DNA from: Terriglobia bacterium
GTDB taxonomy: Bacteria > Acidobacteriota > Terriglobia > Acidiferrales > UBA7541
Direction: 5' to 3'
NCBI GenBank assembly: GCA_020073605.1
Contig: JAIQEW010000018.1
Location: 26,102-90,101 of the forward strand
DNA length: 64,000 nucleotides
The notes beneath the pieces were generated by a model that did not search any database, was not told where the DNA came from, and saw only the letters and a program-made list of their open reading frames with translations. Below, piece after piece: positions 37,018 to 47,283 of this stretch (position 1 is its first letter; every line of letters begins with the position of its first letter). Both the position numbers and the translations under genes were made by a program.

Positions 37018-39273
37018 TTGGGCCGTGTAAACCTGGCAATTCTCTGGCACATGCACCAGCCTCAGTACCGCGATCCGGAGACGGGGGGATACCTGCTGCC
37101 GTGGACGAGGCTGCACGCGCTGAAGGACTACTGGGGGATGGTGAAATTGCTCGAAGACTTTCCCCGCGTGCACGCGACGTTCAATTTCGTGCCGCTGCTC
37201 GCGGAGCAGATCGAGGAGTACGCAAGCGGCCGGTTCCGCGAGACGTGGTTTGAGATCGCGTTTGCGCCGGCCGACAAGCTTTCGCCGGACCAGAAGCGCG
37301 AAGCGCTCGAGCGGGCGTTCCAGGTGAACGAAAACTTCCTGCGCCGATGGCCGAGATTTGCGGAGCTCGAATCGCAGGCGCGGTCGGGAGGGGCGGAAGC
37401 GTGCGTGGCCCACTGGAGCACGCGGGAGTGGCGCGACCTCCAAGTGCTGTCGCAGCTCGCGTGGATGGATGAGGAGTATCTCGCGAACGATCCCGCCGTG
37501 CGCGAGCTCTCCGAAAAAGGCAGGCATTTTTCGGAAGAGGACAAGGCGGTGCTTCTCGGAAAACAGCATGAACTTCTAGCCGACGTCCTCCCAGAATACC
37601 GCCGGGCAGCCGCGCGGGGACAGATCGAAATCTCGACGACGCCGTATTACCACCCCATACTGCCGCTGCTGTGCGACACGGACATCGCGCGCGTGGCCAA
37701 CGCTCACACGCCCCTTCCGCAGCCGCCCTTCCGGTATCCGGAAGACGCACGCGAGCAATTGTCGCGGGCGCGTCAATTCCACGAGCGCGTTTTCGGCCAG
37801 CCGCCCGCGGGGCTGTGGCCATCGGAGGGATCGGTCTCGGACGCCGCGCTCGATATCGCGATGGAGCTGGGATTTAAGTGGTTCGCGACGGACGAGGGCG
37901 TGCTCGGGCGGACCCGGAATATCGGATTCTGGCGGGACGCTTCGGGATACCCGGAGAACGGCCCGGAACTGTACACACCGTGGCAGTTCAAGCAGGCCGG
38001 GCGGGAAATCAGCGGATTCTTCCGCGACCATTATCTGTCGGACTTGGTGGGCTTCGTCTACAGCCGCATGGGGGCCGATGCGGCGGCGTGGGACCTGCAC
38101 CGCCGAATTCGCGCGATCGGGGAACGCGAGCCGGAAGGCCGCACCGCGACCGTCAGCATCATCCTCGACGGAGAAAACGCGTGGGAGTACTACCCGGAGA
38201 ACGGGCGGGAATTCTTGAAGCGATTCTACGAACGCATCGCGCTCGATCCGGATATCCAGGCGATGACGATGAGCGAGGCGGCTGCGGCCGCCGGCGCCGG
38301 GGCTGCGGGGGATTCACGCTTCCTCGAGGGCATCTTTCCGGCTTCGTGGATCAGCGCGAATTTCGACGTCTGGATCGGCCATTCGGAGGACGTGCGCGCG
38401 TGGGATTTGTTGCGGGATGCGAGGGACGCATTCGAACGGGCGAAGGCGCGGGGCATCCTGACGCACAGAGGGGAACCGGGCAAATGGACGCCTCAGGGAG
38501 AGCGCGCGTACGGCGCGGTGCTCGCAGCCGAAGGAAGCGACTGGTGCTGGTGGTACGGGCCGGAGCACGCATCGGCCAACGATGCCGAATTCGACAGCCT
38601 CTACCGAAAGCATCTGACGGAAATCTACAACGCGCTCGGGGAGCCGGCGCCGGACGCGCTGATTCATCCCATCAAGCGCACTCCGGAGAGGGGGCGGCGC
38701 GAGTCTCCTTCCGCATATCTCGATGTGCAGGTGGACGGTCGAGAGAGCAGCTACTTCGAGTGGCTCGGCGCGGGGCTTTACTCGACCGAGCGACGGAGCG
38801 GGGCGATGCACGGGCGGCAGTACGTCCTCGGCGACCTGTATTACGGATTCGGGCCGGAGTATTTCTGCCTGCGCGTCGATCCGATCGCCGAGGCAGTCGC
38901 GGAGATGCATGAGTTCCAGTTGCGGCTGACGGTGTGGGATTCGCGGGAGTCGCGGATCACGCTGCGGGTGGAAGAGGGAAGGCTCACGGGTTGCGTGGTC
39001 GAGCAAAGGGGCGTGTGCCTGCTGCATCCTGATACGGTGGTGTCTGCGGCGTACGGAAAGATCATGGAAGTGCGCCTCGCGCGCGCGATGTTCGATCTGC
39101 GAGGGCGACGCGAACTCCTGGTGCGCGCGGCGTTGTGGAAGGGCGGCTTGCCCGTGGACGTGCTGCCGCCCGAGGGAGTGCTCGAGGTGGCTCTTGGCGA
39201 AGAAAATTTCGCATGGGAGCCGGAGCAGCCCGCCGAAACGCTTGAGCCTCGGGCCGCGGGACCTGCGGCCTGA
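37018..39273 (+). CDS. Glycoside hydrolase family 57 (amylase/glucanotransferase type)
   Basis: A 751-aa cytoplasmic alpha-glucan enzyme. GH57 regions are all present: LWHMHQPQYRD (region 1), GLWPSEGSVSD with predicted nucleophile Glu270, WFATDEG, and ILDGENAWEYYPENG with predicted acid/base Asp384, in the WPSE/LDGEN form seen in amylopullulanase-like members. The C-terminal ~250 residues form a beta-rich DUF1925/1926-like part. TTG 37018 is the start: it begins the conserved N-terminus and GGGAG lies 7 nt upstream. It probably acts on glycogen or maltodextrins. Its start is 38 nt from the divergent lptFG start. Confidence 0.88.
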   Translation: MGRVNLAILWHMHQPQYRDPETGGYLLPWTRLHALKDYWGMVKLLEDFPRVHATFNFVPLLAEQIEEYASGRFRETWFEIAFAPADKLSPDQKREALERAFQVNENFLRRWPRFAELESQARSGGAEACVAHWSTREWRDLQVLSQLAWMDEEYLANDPAVRELSEKGRHFSEEDKAVLLGKQHELLADVLPEYRRAAARGQIEISTTPYYHPILPLLCDTDIARVANAHTPLPQPPFRYPEDAREQLSRARQFHERVFGQPPAGLWPSEGSVSDAALDIAMELGFKWFATDEGVLGRTRNIGFWRDASGYPENGPELYTPWQFKQAGREISGFFRDHYLSDLVGFVYSRMGADAAAWDLHRRIRAIGEREPEGRTATVSIILDGENAWEYYPENGREFLKRFYERIALDPDIQAMTMSEAAAAAGAGAAGDSRFLEGIFPASWISANFDVWIGHSEDVRAWDLLRDARDAFERAKARGILTHRGEPGKWTPQGERAYGAVLAAEGSDWCWWYGPEHASANDAEFDSLYRKHLTEIYNALGEPAPDALIHPIKRTPERGRRESPSAYLDVQVDGRESSYFEWLGAGLYSTERRSGAMHGRQYVLGDLYYGFGPEYFCLRVDPIAEAVAEMHEFQLRLTVWDSRESRITLRVEEGRLTGCVVEQRGVCLLHPDTVVSAAYGKIMEVRLARAMFDLRGRRELLVRAALWKGGLPVDVLPPEGVLEVALGEENFAWEPEQPAETLEPRAAGPAA

Positions 39274-39297
39274 CTCGACTAGCCGCAATAACACGGA

Positions 39298-39326
39298 TTG
39301 ACATTTGGAACCCGCGGCAGGATAGT
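39298..39326 (+). promoter_or_regulatory. Promoter of the SBBP/anchor-D protein gene
   Basis: Perfect TTGACA at 39298-39303, a 17-nt spacer and GATAGT (4 of 6) at 39321-39326. The leader of about 115 nt contains short inverted repeats (GTCCC/GGGAC near 39332-39350; CGGCTC/GAGCCG near 39381-39403; GAAACG/CGTTTC near 39417-39433) just upstream of GGAGGAGG. I could not match it to a known riboswitch. Confidence 0.55.
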
Positions 39327-39447
39327 CTGCGCGTCCCTTTGTAGGGGACTTTTGAGATCCAAAAATACTAACAGCAGTCGGCTCGGCAGTATGTGAGCCG
39401 CCCAACCCGGATGCGAGAAACGGTTCTCGTTTCCGGAGGAGGGCCTA

Positions 39448-42400
39448 ATGAGCAAGAGGCAGTTTGTAGTGTGCCTTCTGGCGCTCGCCGGAAGCGGAAG
39501 CATTTTCCTCGCGGCACGCAGCGTGAAGCACGTCTCGGCGCGGCCGAGCGCCCCCTTGCGGATTGGCCCTCAAAGGCGGGGAGAGAATCGTCCTGCCCGA
39601 AGTGTGTCTGCTCGCGATAGGAAGGCGCCGGGCGTAACTGCGGTCTCTGTTCCGATGGCGTTCGAGCCGAACGTCGGGCAGGCGGAGGGGCGCGTCAGGT
39701 TCATCGGCCGAGGAAAGGGGCTGACGGTTCTTCTGACGCGCAACGAGATTGCCGTGCGAGTTGCAAAACGCACGGACGGCCACTCGGGTGTCGTCGCATT
39801 GCGACTCGCTGGAGGAGCGCCGTTCAAATGGGCCGGCCGCGAGAAACTGCGAGGGGAAAGCAACTACCTGATAGGAAATCAACCACAGCGGTGGCACACG
39901 CAGGTGCCGCACTTCGGGCGTGTGGACGCTCCGGAGGCGGCGCGCGGAGTTGGCCTCTCGGTCTACGGCAACGACGAAGGTCTCGAATACGACTTGCGGA
40001 TCGCGCCGGGCGGCGACGTGTCGGCGCTGAGGCTCGAAGTATCCGGCACCGACGGAGTGCAGCTTGAAAGCGGTGGAAGCCTCGTGTTGCGCGCGGGCGA
40101 GGCTCGATTGCGGATGAAGAAGCCCGAGATATACGAAGAATGGCCGAGCCCATATGAGCCGCGCCGGAAAAGCGTGGAGGGCGGGTACGTGATCGAGGCG
40201 GATGGGGCAATCGGCTTCCGCGTCGGCCCGCACGACCCTGGCGCAACGCTCGTGGTAGATCCTTCGCTCTCCATCGCGTACGCGACGTTTCTCGGAGGAT
40301 CAGGCGCGGATACCGCGACGAGCGTGGCGGTTGACGCGACGGGAAAAGTCTACGTCGGCGGGACAACCACGTCGGCGGCGACGTTTCTTGAACAGCCCGG
40401 CAGACGTCTGGGGCCGGCCGATGGCTCTGCGGAATTCTTCGTCGCGAAAATCGATCCATCCGCGAGCGGCGCGAACTCACTCGTCTATCTCACGATTCTC
40501 GGGGGTAGCGGCGTGCAAGCCGGCGGATTGATTGCCGTGGACAGCTCCGGGAACGTTGCAATCACGGGGACGACGACGGCGACCGATTATCCGGTGACGG
40601 ATGCGAGCCAACCCACCAGCGCACTCGCGAGCGGTCAGGGGAACGACGTGGTGGTGAGCGAGATCGATCCGACCGGGAGCGGCTTCGTCTTTTCGACGCT
40701 TTTCGGAGGCAGCGGAACCGAATCAGACAATGCGGCGGGAGGAATCGCGATCGATTCCGTGGGCAAGGTTTACATCGCTTCGGACACGCACACGACGCAG
40801 ATAGACACAAGCTCGGCGGATCTGCCCGTCACGCCCGGTGCGTTTCAGACCGCATGGGACGGAATGGATGACGACGGATTTCTGGCTATCTTCCAGCCTC
40901 CCGCGCAGCCGGGGGGCGCGCCAATTCTCAAGTACTGCACGTATCTCGGGACGAATTCGAATGGAGGGCCGGGCATCGGCGGAATCGCGGCGGACATCGC
41001 GGGCAACGTATACATCGCCGGTTCCACGTCAAACGCCACGAACGGATTTCCTACGAAGAATGCGTTCCAATCAGCCTATGGAGGCGGCTCATCGGACGCT
41101 TTCCTGATGAGAATTACGCCCGGACAGAGCGGAGCGCAGGACCTTGTCTACGCGACGCTGCTGGGAGGATCGGGCGAGGATGCTGCCCTCGCGGTGGCGG
41201 TCGATTCGGCGACTCCTGCCAACGCGTACGTCACCGGGACAACGCAGTCGGCAGATTTTCCGACGAATGGCGCCACGCCGGCGTATCAAAGCAGCCTCCG
41301 TGCGAGCGCGACTTCGAGCGCCTTCCTGGCCGTGGTGGGGCAGAACTCGATCAGCGGGAAGGCGTCGCTTAGCTATTCGACGTACCTGGGCGGGTCGCGC
41401 TCCGACGCCGGGCAGGGCATCGCGGTAACGGCGCAGAATTCCGTGTACGTTGCCGGAACAGCGACCTCGTGGGACTTGTCGTGGCACGACAATCTTCAAC
41501 CGTTCAATGGGGCGGCCGATGCGTTCGTGGCGAAATTCGATCCCACGGTGCCGGGTGCTGCGTCGCTGATTTACCTGACGCCGCTCGGCGGCACCTCTCC
41601 CCGCGGAGGAACGGCCAGCGCGGCAGGGAATGCGGTCGCTGCGGATCAATCGGGCCACGTATACCTGGCGGGAACGACGACATCGGGGGATTTCCCCACG
41701 GCAATCACCACGCAAAACAACGCGAATGGCTTCCAGCAGATTTGTGCGAGCTGCCAGCAGGCGCCGCCTTCAACCGATGCGTTCGTAGCCGAGATCGTGG
41801 AGAGCGCCTTGCAGATGCCGAGCGTCTATTTCAATACCGGCAAGGTAAGTTTTCCGGCCTCTTCCATCGGAACCGCGAACACGCTTCAGCCTGTGGCCGT
41901 GCTCAACGGGGGCGAGGGTCCGCTGACGATCTCGAATATCGAAGTCACGGGAGCAAACGCGGGCGATTTTTCGTTGAGCGGCCAGAGCGCCTGCTTCGGG
42001 CAAACGATCAATCCCGGACCCGCGCCCAAGTGCTCGTTCGAAATCGGATTTACACCGTCCGTCGTGGGCCCCGAAGCAGCCGTCGTCACGGTTTCCGATA
42101 ATGCGCCGGGAAGTCCGCACGTCCTCGAACTGACGGGCGGGGGAAGAGGGCCGCTTGCCTCCATTTCGCCCTCGAGCTTGAACTTCGGGGATCAGCCGGA
42201 GAATTCCCGCAGCCAAGGCCGGAACATCACCTTCTCAAATGCGGGGAATGAACCCCTCACGCTCACGAGTTTTACCCCGGCCGGGCCGAACGTGACTGAG
42301 TTCATGGTCGCGCAGGTTTTGGGGATCACTCCGTGCCGCCCCGCCAGCACGCTTGCACCGGGGGATATCTGCGCGTTGCAGATCGTGTTTGCGCCGGATG

Positions 42401-44103
42401 CCGTGGGGCCGCTTCAGGCCGAGATCGATTTCTTCGACAATTCCGAGGGCATCCCGAATGCGATGCAGGTGGTCCCGCTGGCAGGAACCGGCACGCTCCC
42501 CGCTCCGATCGCGAGTCTATCGCCGTCCTCGCTGGATTTCGGCAGCGAGCCGACAGGCAGCATCAGCGGACCGCAGAGCGTCACGCTGACCAACGCCGGA
42601 AGCGCGGCGATCGACATCGCCGGCATTTCGATCGGGGGTTCCAACTCCACCGAGTTCGCGATCGCTGCGGCAGGCACAACATGCCCGACGGGCGGCGGAA
42701 CGGTTGCCATTGGAGCGACCTGCGCCGTTGCGGTCCAGTTCGAACCGGTGTCAGGTGGGCATAAGGCCGCGAGCATCAATTTCGCGGATAACGCCGGGGG
42801 AAGCCCGCAGCAGATCGCTTTGTCCGGCACGGCCACGGCTCCGCCGTCGCTGCAAGTCTCTCCGTCCGCCCTGCCGTTTTCGCCGCAGAGCGAAGGGACA
42901 ATTTCAGCTTCGCAGGCCGTCACAATCTTGAATACAGGCACGTCCGCCGCTGGGATCAACGGAATCACGTTGACCGGCGCGAGTCCAAACGACTTTGCAC
43001 TCGGGACGCCTTGTGCGCCCAGTCTCGCGACGGGAAAGAGCTGCCAGATGAGTGTGTCATTCAGCCCGGCGGTGTCCGCGCCACCTGGCAGTCGGTCGGC
43101 GACGCTGAACATTCCGGGAGGGAGCCCGGCGACCGTTGCCCTATCGGGGATGGCGACCCAGGCGGCAATCTCGGTGCCGGCAAGCTTCGGTTTCGCGCCG
43201 CAGCTTGCGGGAGCGTCCGGAGGGCCGCAGCCCCTGACCGTGACGAATAGCAGCAGCGGGCCGCTTGCGGGCGCGCTGACAGTCACGTCCGTAACAAAGA
43301 CAGGAACGAACGCGGGCGATTTTGTGCTCTCCACAGACGCGTGCACCGGCGCGAGCACTCCGCCGGGCGCCACGTGCACGATTCAGGTCGCCTTCAAACC
43401 GATACAGGCTGCCGCGTGCGGAGCGTCCCAGGGAGCTCGAAGCGCCACGCTCGTCCTGGCGGACAACGCTCCGGGAAGCCCACACAGTATCCCGGTCAGC
43501 GGAACTGCAATGGATTTTTGCATGAATGCCGCACCCGGGCAGGGAGTGAGCGAGCCGATTCCGGTCGGCCAACCGGCGACGTTTATGCTCGAAATCGATT
43601 CGTCCGCGGGACTCGCCGGGAGCGCCACGCTTTCCTGCTCGGGCGCTCCTCCGCTGGGCACTTGCGTTGTGAATACTACGCCGGCGACTGCGCCCCCGAC
43701 GGTCCAGTTCAGCCCCGGCAATCCGGGTCAGTTCCAGGTCGTCGTGACATCTACAGCGGGAGGCTCACCCGTGATGGAACGCCCCGGGAGACGGCGTCCG
43801 TTGCCGGGCGCGATGCGCTTTCGGTGGATCGTGGCGATCTGGATTGTGATTCTGGCGGCTTGGGGAATCGCGATGTGCATGCCCGGGATGCGGAGCGCGG
43901 GAAAGTTGGCGCAGGCGGGCATATTGTTGTTGGCGCTGTCGATTATGATAGCCGCGTGCGGAGGTGGCGATAGTGGAGTGCCGGCCGGCCCGCCGCCGGG
44001 AACTCCTCCGGGCACTTACACGATTGTCGTCACAGCGACGGTCACAGTTGCCGGTCAACCTAATGTGACGCGGACGATCCCGTTGGATCTGACGATTCAG
44101 TAG
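39448..44103 (+). CDS. Giant secreted SBBP-repeat / choice-of-anchor-D protein
   Basis: A 1551-aa surface or secreted protein. Order: signal sequence (1-22); an N-terminal DUF7948-type domain (about 65-270, FEPNVGQAEGRVRFIGRG); six or more SBBP beta-propeller repeats (about 275-780, units such as YATFLGGSGADTATSVAVDATG and VYVGGTTTSA); five choice-of-anchor-D/ASPM-like Ig domains (about 790-1355, each with SPSSLxFG and a V-x-N-x-G strand); a last Ig-like domain (about 1365-1551). Two hydrophobic segments (about 1458-1475 and 1485-1502, ending AACGGGDSG) are inserted inside that last domain before PPGTYTIVVTATV. Probably adhesion or matrix; no catalytic motif. GGAGGAGG precedes the ATG. Confidence 0.88.
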   Translation: MSKRQFVVCLLALAGSGSIFLAARSVKHVSARPSAPLRIGPQRRGENRPARSVSARDRKAPGVTAVSVPMAFEPNVGQAEGRVRFIGRGKGLTVLLTRNEIAVRVAKRTDGHSGVVALRLAGGAPFKWAGREKLRGESNYLIGNQPQRWHTQVPHFGRVDAPEAARGVGLSVYGNDEGLEYDLRIAPGGDVSALRLEVSGTDGVQLESGGSLVLRAGEARLRMKKPEIYEEWPSPYEPRRKSVEGGYVIEADGAIGFRVGPHDPGATLVVDPSLSIAYATFLGGSGADTATSVAVDATGKVYVGGTTTSAATFLEQPGRRLGPADGSAEFFVAKIDPSASGANSLVYLTILGGSGVQAGGLIAVDSSGNVAITGTTTATDYPVTDASQPTSALASGQGNDVVVSEIDPTGSGFVFSTLFGGSGTESDNAAGGIAIDSVGKVYIASDTHTTQIDTSSADLPVTPGAFQTAWDGMDDDGFLAIFQPPAQPGGAPILKYCTYLGTNSNGGPGIGGIAADIAGNVYIAGSTSNATNGFPTKNAFQSAYGGGSSDAFLMRITPGQSGAQDLVYATLLGGSGEDAALAVAVDSATPANAYVTGTTQSADFPTNGATPAYQSSLRASATSSAFLAVVGQNSISGKASLSYSTYLGGSRSDAGQGIAVTAQNSVYVAGTATSWDLSWHDNLQPFNGAADAFVAKFDPTVPGAASLIYLTPLGGTSPRGGTASAAGNAVAADQSGHVYLAGTTTSGDFPTAITTQNNANGFQQICASCQQAPPSTDAFVAEIVESALQMPSVYFNTGKVSFPASSIGTANTLQPVAVLNGGEGPLTISNIEVTGANAGDFSLSGQSACFGQTINPGPAPKCSFEIGFTPSVVGPEAAVVTVSDNAPGSPHVLELTGGGRGPLASISPSSLNFGDQPENSRSQGRNITFSNAGNEPLTLTSFTPAGPNVTEFMVAQVLGITPCRPASTLAPGDICALQIVFAPDAVGPLQAEIDFFDNSEGIPNAMQVVPLAGTGTLPAPIASLSPSSLDFGSEPTGSISGPQSVTLTNAGSAAIDIAGISIGGSNSTEFAIAAAGTTCPTGGGTVAIGATCAVAVQFEPVSGGHKAASINFADNAGGSPQQIALSGTATAPPSLQVSPSALPFSPQSEGTISASQAVTILNTGTSAAGINGITLTGASPNDFALGTPCAPSLATGKSCQMSVSFSPAVSAPPGSRSATLNIPGGSPATVALSGMATQAAISVPASFGFAPQLAGASGGPQPLTVTNSSSGPLAGALTVTSVTKTGTNAGDFVLSTDACTGASTPPGATCTIQVAFKPIQAAACGASQGARSATLVLADNAPGSPHSIPVSGTAMDFCMNAAPGQGVSEPIPVGQPATFMLEIDSSAGLAGSATLSCSGAPPLGTCVVNTTPATAPPTVQFSPGNPGQFQVVVTSTAGGSPVMERPGRRRPLPGAMRFRWIVAIWIVILAAWGIAMCMPGMRSAGKLAQAGILLLALSIMIAACGGGDSGVPAGPPPGTPPGTYTIVVTATVTVAGQPNVTRTIPLDLTIQ

Positions 44104-44115
44104 GGGCGCCCGAGG

Positions 44116-45246
44116 TTAGAAAACTTTGATCGCGAGGTCGCGGGGGCGAGAGCCGGTAGGAATGAGCGTCGTGAGAATGGGTGACGGAATGTTCGCTCGG
44201 ATGATCGCGAGTTCGTCGGAGGCGGTATCCACAACCACGAGAATGTCCCCCCCCGGAGTTAGCTGGCAAGTGCGCGGAGCCTGCCCGACGGAAATGCGGC
44301 CTTGTGCGATCTGGCGCGTCTGAATCGCCACGGGCACCACGCGATTGGCCGCCGGGTCTGAAACAAACAGTGTTTGGGAGTCCCCGGTCAAAGTCGCGGC
44401 GGAGGGAGACATCCCCAGAAGCAGAAAGTCTCCGACTTCGTTGGTCGTCGTATTGACGATGAGCAGGCCATGGGCGTTGCCAGATGGAATGTAGAGTTCG
44501 CCGCCGTCGGGCTTGAGGATCAACGCGTCCGGCGTGCCGCCGAGCGCGAGATTCGCCAGCAGCACGTTTCGTTTCAAGTCCACCACGGAAATTTGATTGC
44601 GCGTGCCGGAGGTAACGAATGCCTTCGAACCGTCCGGCAGAATCGCGATCTGCTCGGGGTCGGGTGCGACCGGCACCACGGCGAGCGAACGCAGCGACGC
44701 AGCGTCGAGGATCGAAACGGTGGAATCGTCGCGGTTGGATACGAGGAGCAGCTTTCCATCGGGCGAGATGCGCGCGATCCAGGGGCGGTGACCGGCGCGC
44801 ACGCGGGCCACGATCTCGCGCGTGGCGCAGTCGATAGCGACGACTGTATTGGAGCCCGAGGCGGCGACGAAAGCGCGCGATCCATCGGCGGAAAAATCGA
44901 GAGCGTACGGCTCCGCGCCGACCGCAATGCGCGCGACCACTTGATTCGTGGTCACATCGAGAACCCACGCGTAGCCGCCCGTAGAGCTCAGCCCCCAGAT
45001 CTCCTTGCGCGTGGGATTCGCGCGGATACCCGTAGGCGCCGGACCCACCGGGATCGTCGCGACCGATGAAAGCTTCACGAGGTCGGCGGCTGTCACGGTG
45101 CCGTCGCCGGTGTTGCCGACATACGCGAAAAGGTGCAGCCCGGGGCGCAGGAACGAAGGACGAAGCTCGAGCGCCACCTCGCGGACGGCGAGGCCCCCAA
45201 GAGCAAGGATCAGGATCACCAGCCGGTAATTCAGGCGATATTTCAA
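44116..45246 (-). CDS. Exported YncE-like seven-bladed beta-propeller protein
   Basis: A 376-aa protein with an N-terminal signal/anchor ([13 protein letters not shown]) and about seven blades of the type [106 protein letters not shown] and [17 protein letters not shown]. These are NHL/YncE-like repeats used as binding scaffolds. The TTG start at 45246 overlaps the aroF stop (TTGA), implying coupling to aroF. A GTG nine codons later is an alternative. It ends 12 nt from the convergent SBBP gene. Confidence 0.82.
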   Translation of the reverse strand: MKYRLNYRLVILILALGGLAVREVALELRPSFLRPGLHLFAYVGNTGDGTVTAADLVKLSSVATIPVGPAPTGIRANPTRKEIWGLSSTGGYAWVLDVTTNQVVARIAVGAEPYALDFSADGSRAFVAASGSNTVVAIDCATREIVARVRAGHRPWIARISPDGKLLLVSNRDDSTVSILDAASLRSLAVVPVAPDPEQIAILPDGSKAFVTSGTRNQISVVDLKRNVLLANLALGGTPDALILKPDGGELYIPSGNAHGLLIVNTTTNEVGDFLLLGMSPSAATLTGDSQTLFVSDPAANRVVPVAIQTRQIAQGRISVGQAPRTCQLTPGGDILVVVDTASDELAIIRANIPSPILTTLIPTGSRPRDLAIKVF

Positions 45247-46271
45247 TTGAGTGTGCGGCCGAGGACGGCGGCGATCGCGCGGACTTCGCGCACCAGCTGA
45301 TCGAACTCTTCGGGCAGGATCGACTGCGGGCCGTCCGAAAGAGCGTGGGCGGGGTCGTGGTGGACTTCGACCAAAAGTCCATCCGCGCCGGCGGCGACGG
45401 CAGCGCGCGAGAGCGGCAAAACTTTGTTGCGGCGTCCCGTGCCGTGCGATGGATCGACCACGATGGGCAGATGGCTGAGCCGCTGGACAGCGGGAATCAC
45501 GCTCAGGTCCAGAGTGTTGCGCGTGTGGTCCGCAAACGTGCGGACCCCGCGCTCGCACAGGATCACCTGGTAATTTCCCTCGGACATGACGTATTCGGCG
45601 GCCATCAGGAACTCGTCAAGTGTCGCGGACATGCCGCGCTTCAGTAGCACGGCCTTCCGCGTGTGCCCGGCGCGCTTCAGGAGCGAGAAATTCTGCATGT
45701 TGCGCGCGCCGATCTGGATCACGTCGGCGTATCTTTCCACCAGGTCCAGCGAATCGTTGTCGATGGCTTCGGTGACGATGCCCAAGCCGAACTTCTCGCG
45801 GATGTCCGCCAGGATTCTCAAGCCTTCCTCGCCGAGCCCCTGAAACGTATAGGGCGAAGTGCGCGGCTTGTAGGCGCCGCCGCGGAAAAGGCGCGTACCC
45901 GAGGCGCGAATGCGCTCGGCAATGGTGAACGCTTGCTCGCGCGTCTCGATGGCGCAGGGGCCGGCGACCACGGCCACTGCTTTTCCGCCGAAAGTGACCT
46001 CCCCGGAGGGCGTGGGGACGCGCACGATCGTGTTCTCTTCCTTGATGTCGCGGCCGACGAGCTTGTACGGCTTGCTGACGGGGATGCACTCGACGACGCC
46101 GGGCATCGATTCGAGCGAACTTGTGTCCACTGCGCCGCTATTGCCCGTGATGCCGATGGCCGTGCGCCCCGCGCCGGGAATCGGGTGCGGTCGGAATCCG
46201 AGCGCCTCGATCCGCTGGCAAACTGCGCGGACCTGCTCTTCGGTCGCGTTGGACTGCATGACGACAAGCAT
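45243..46271 (-). CDS. aroF: 3-deoxy-7-phosphoheptulonate synthase (DAHP synthase)
   Basis: A 342-aa first enzyme of the shikimate pathway, joining PEP and erythrose 4-phosphate. It is of the AroAI-beta/KDO8P-like type with an N-terminal ferredoxin-like regulatory domain (about 1-70, [19 protein letters not shown]) as in Thermotoga. That domain typically gives feedback inhibition by Phe/Tyr. The barrel has [77 protein letters not shown] and VEVHHDP, covering substrate and metal residues. It is followed in coupled fashion by a propeller gene of no obvious metabolic link. Confidence 0.96.
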   Translation of the reverse strand: MLVVMQSNATEEQVRAVCQRIEALGFRPHPIPGAGRTAIGITGNSGAVDTSSLESMPGVVECIPVSKPYKLVGRDIKEENTIVRVPTPSGEVTFGGKAVAVVAGPCAIETREQAFTIAERIRASGTRLFRGGAYKPRTSPYTFQGLGEEGLRILADIREKFGLGIVTEAIDNDSLDLVERYADVIQIGARNMQNFSLLKRAGHTRKAVLLKRGMSATLDEFLMAAEYVMSEGNYQVILCERGVRTFADHTRNTLDLSVIPAVQRLSHLPIVVDPSHGTGRRNKVLPLSRAAVAAGADGLLVEVHHDPAHALSDGPQSILPEEFDQLVREVRAIAAVLGRTLN

Positions 46272-46441
46272 TAGAGGACTTCCCGGGACAAGGCTGAAAC
46301 GCGAAGTTTAGCGTATCAGCGGGTGTAGAGGCAAAGAGGACCGCGAGGAGGTGAAGGGCGCGGGCGACAAGCTGGCCACGTCATCTCCAGACGGAGAGGC
46401 ACAGTGTAATCAGTGGGCAGGCTGGGTTTTTGGGCAACCCG

Positions 46442-46690
46442 CTAGTGTGATGGTTGCAACGGCTTTGGTTGCGACTGTACGGTCCCCGTCCTAATCGGGA
46501 TTGGGATGTTTCCACCCTGCCGCGTGGCCAGGACGCCGGCGAGTGTGCCCGGCACGACTACGACCGTCGCCGCGTACCAGAATTTCTTACTCTTCAGAAA
46601 GTGGAGCTTCGGACTTGCCTCGGCTCGGCCGGATACCGCCAGGAGCGACGCAACGAGCACACCCACCGCGATGATTCTCGTGATTTTCAT
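46442..46690 (-). CDS. Small membrane protein of unknown function
   Basis: An 82-aa protein. A signal-like hydrophobic segment (about 5-24) is followed by KLHFLKSKKFWYAATVVVVPGTLAGVLATRQGG, a second hydrophobic segment, and a short polar, Gln/Pro-rich tail. GGAGG lies 7 nt before the ATG, which supports a real gene. I recognise no family; similar short proteins occur in Acidobacteria. Confidence 0.6.
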   Translation of the reverse strand: MKITRIIAVGVLVASLLAVSGRAEASPKLHFLKSKKFWYAATVVVVPGTLAGVLATRQGGNIPIPIRTGTVQSQPKPLQPSH

Positions 46691-46979
46691 TGCAAGCCTC
46701 CGTTTCTTTTGCCGATTCGGCTGCAGGGCCTAAGACGATTCAATCAACGTGTTCTTGGCGATGGGAGCAAGAGTTGTTCCAATGGGTGCAGTGAGGGGAA
46801 CTCATAGATTTCTAAAAGGGATGCGGAACGTTGGGGCTGGTCATAGCGCAGTCGCGGTGTTCAATACGGAACAGCGGGCATCACCATCTTCCTGAAATGG
46901 GAATGGTCGAAACAGAGTCTGGGCTGCCGAATACCCTGGGTACTTGTGAGAAGCGTCCCGGAGGAGTCAGCGGGAATGT

Positions 46980-47053
46980 TGGAGGCGCGGGGCGGGATCG
47001 AACCGCCGATAAAGGTTTTGCAGACCTTTGCCTTACCACTTGGCGACCGCGCC
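46980..47053 (-). tRNA. tRNA-Cys (GCA)
   Basis: 74 nt that fold as a full cloverleaf: acceptor stem GGCGCGG/CCGCGCC, discriminator U73 (expected for Cys), anticodon loop CTGCAAA with anticodon GCA, and T-loop TTCGATC. The 3' CCA is encoded (46982-46980). Confidence 0.97.
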
Positions 47054-47064
47054 GCCGAGAAACA

Positions 47065-47073
47065 ATCATAGCA
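47065..47073 (-). promoter_or_regulatory. Extended -10 promoter of tRNA-Cys
   Basis: TGC-TATGAT on the minus strand (hexamer 47070-47065) ends 11 nt before the mature tRNA 5' end. No convincing -35. Confidence 0.5.
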
Positions 47074-47283
47074 TCGGGCCAACGCGCATTCCAGGCTATC
47101 AGCCCCGAGGTATTGGACACAGGGCTTCGCAGGTGTATAGTGGGCGCCCAGAAGACGGATCGATCGGGAAGTTCGGCTGGATTCGAAGGGCCCCCAGGCA
47201 CGAAAACTGCAGCTCACCAGGATTTGAAGTCTTCGTTAATCTGTTCAACCCCCAACACCAACGATTTCAAAAGGAGATCGCCG

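Noticed and set aside
39333..39440. Structured leader of the SBBP gene as a known riboswitch (such as c-di-GMP-I)
   Set aside because: The short inverted repeats do not match the conserved core of any riboswitch I can recall; kept only as a remark on the promoter.
46831..47283. Upstream extension of the duplicated-domain secreted protein
   Set aside because: The extension runs antisense through tRNA-Cys, while ATG 47284 has an AAGGAGAT site and starts a signal peptide.
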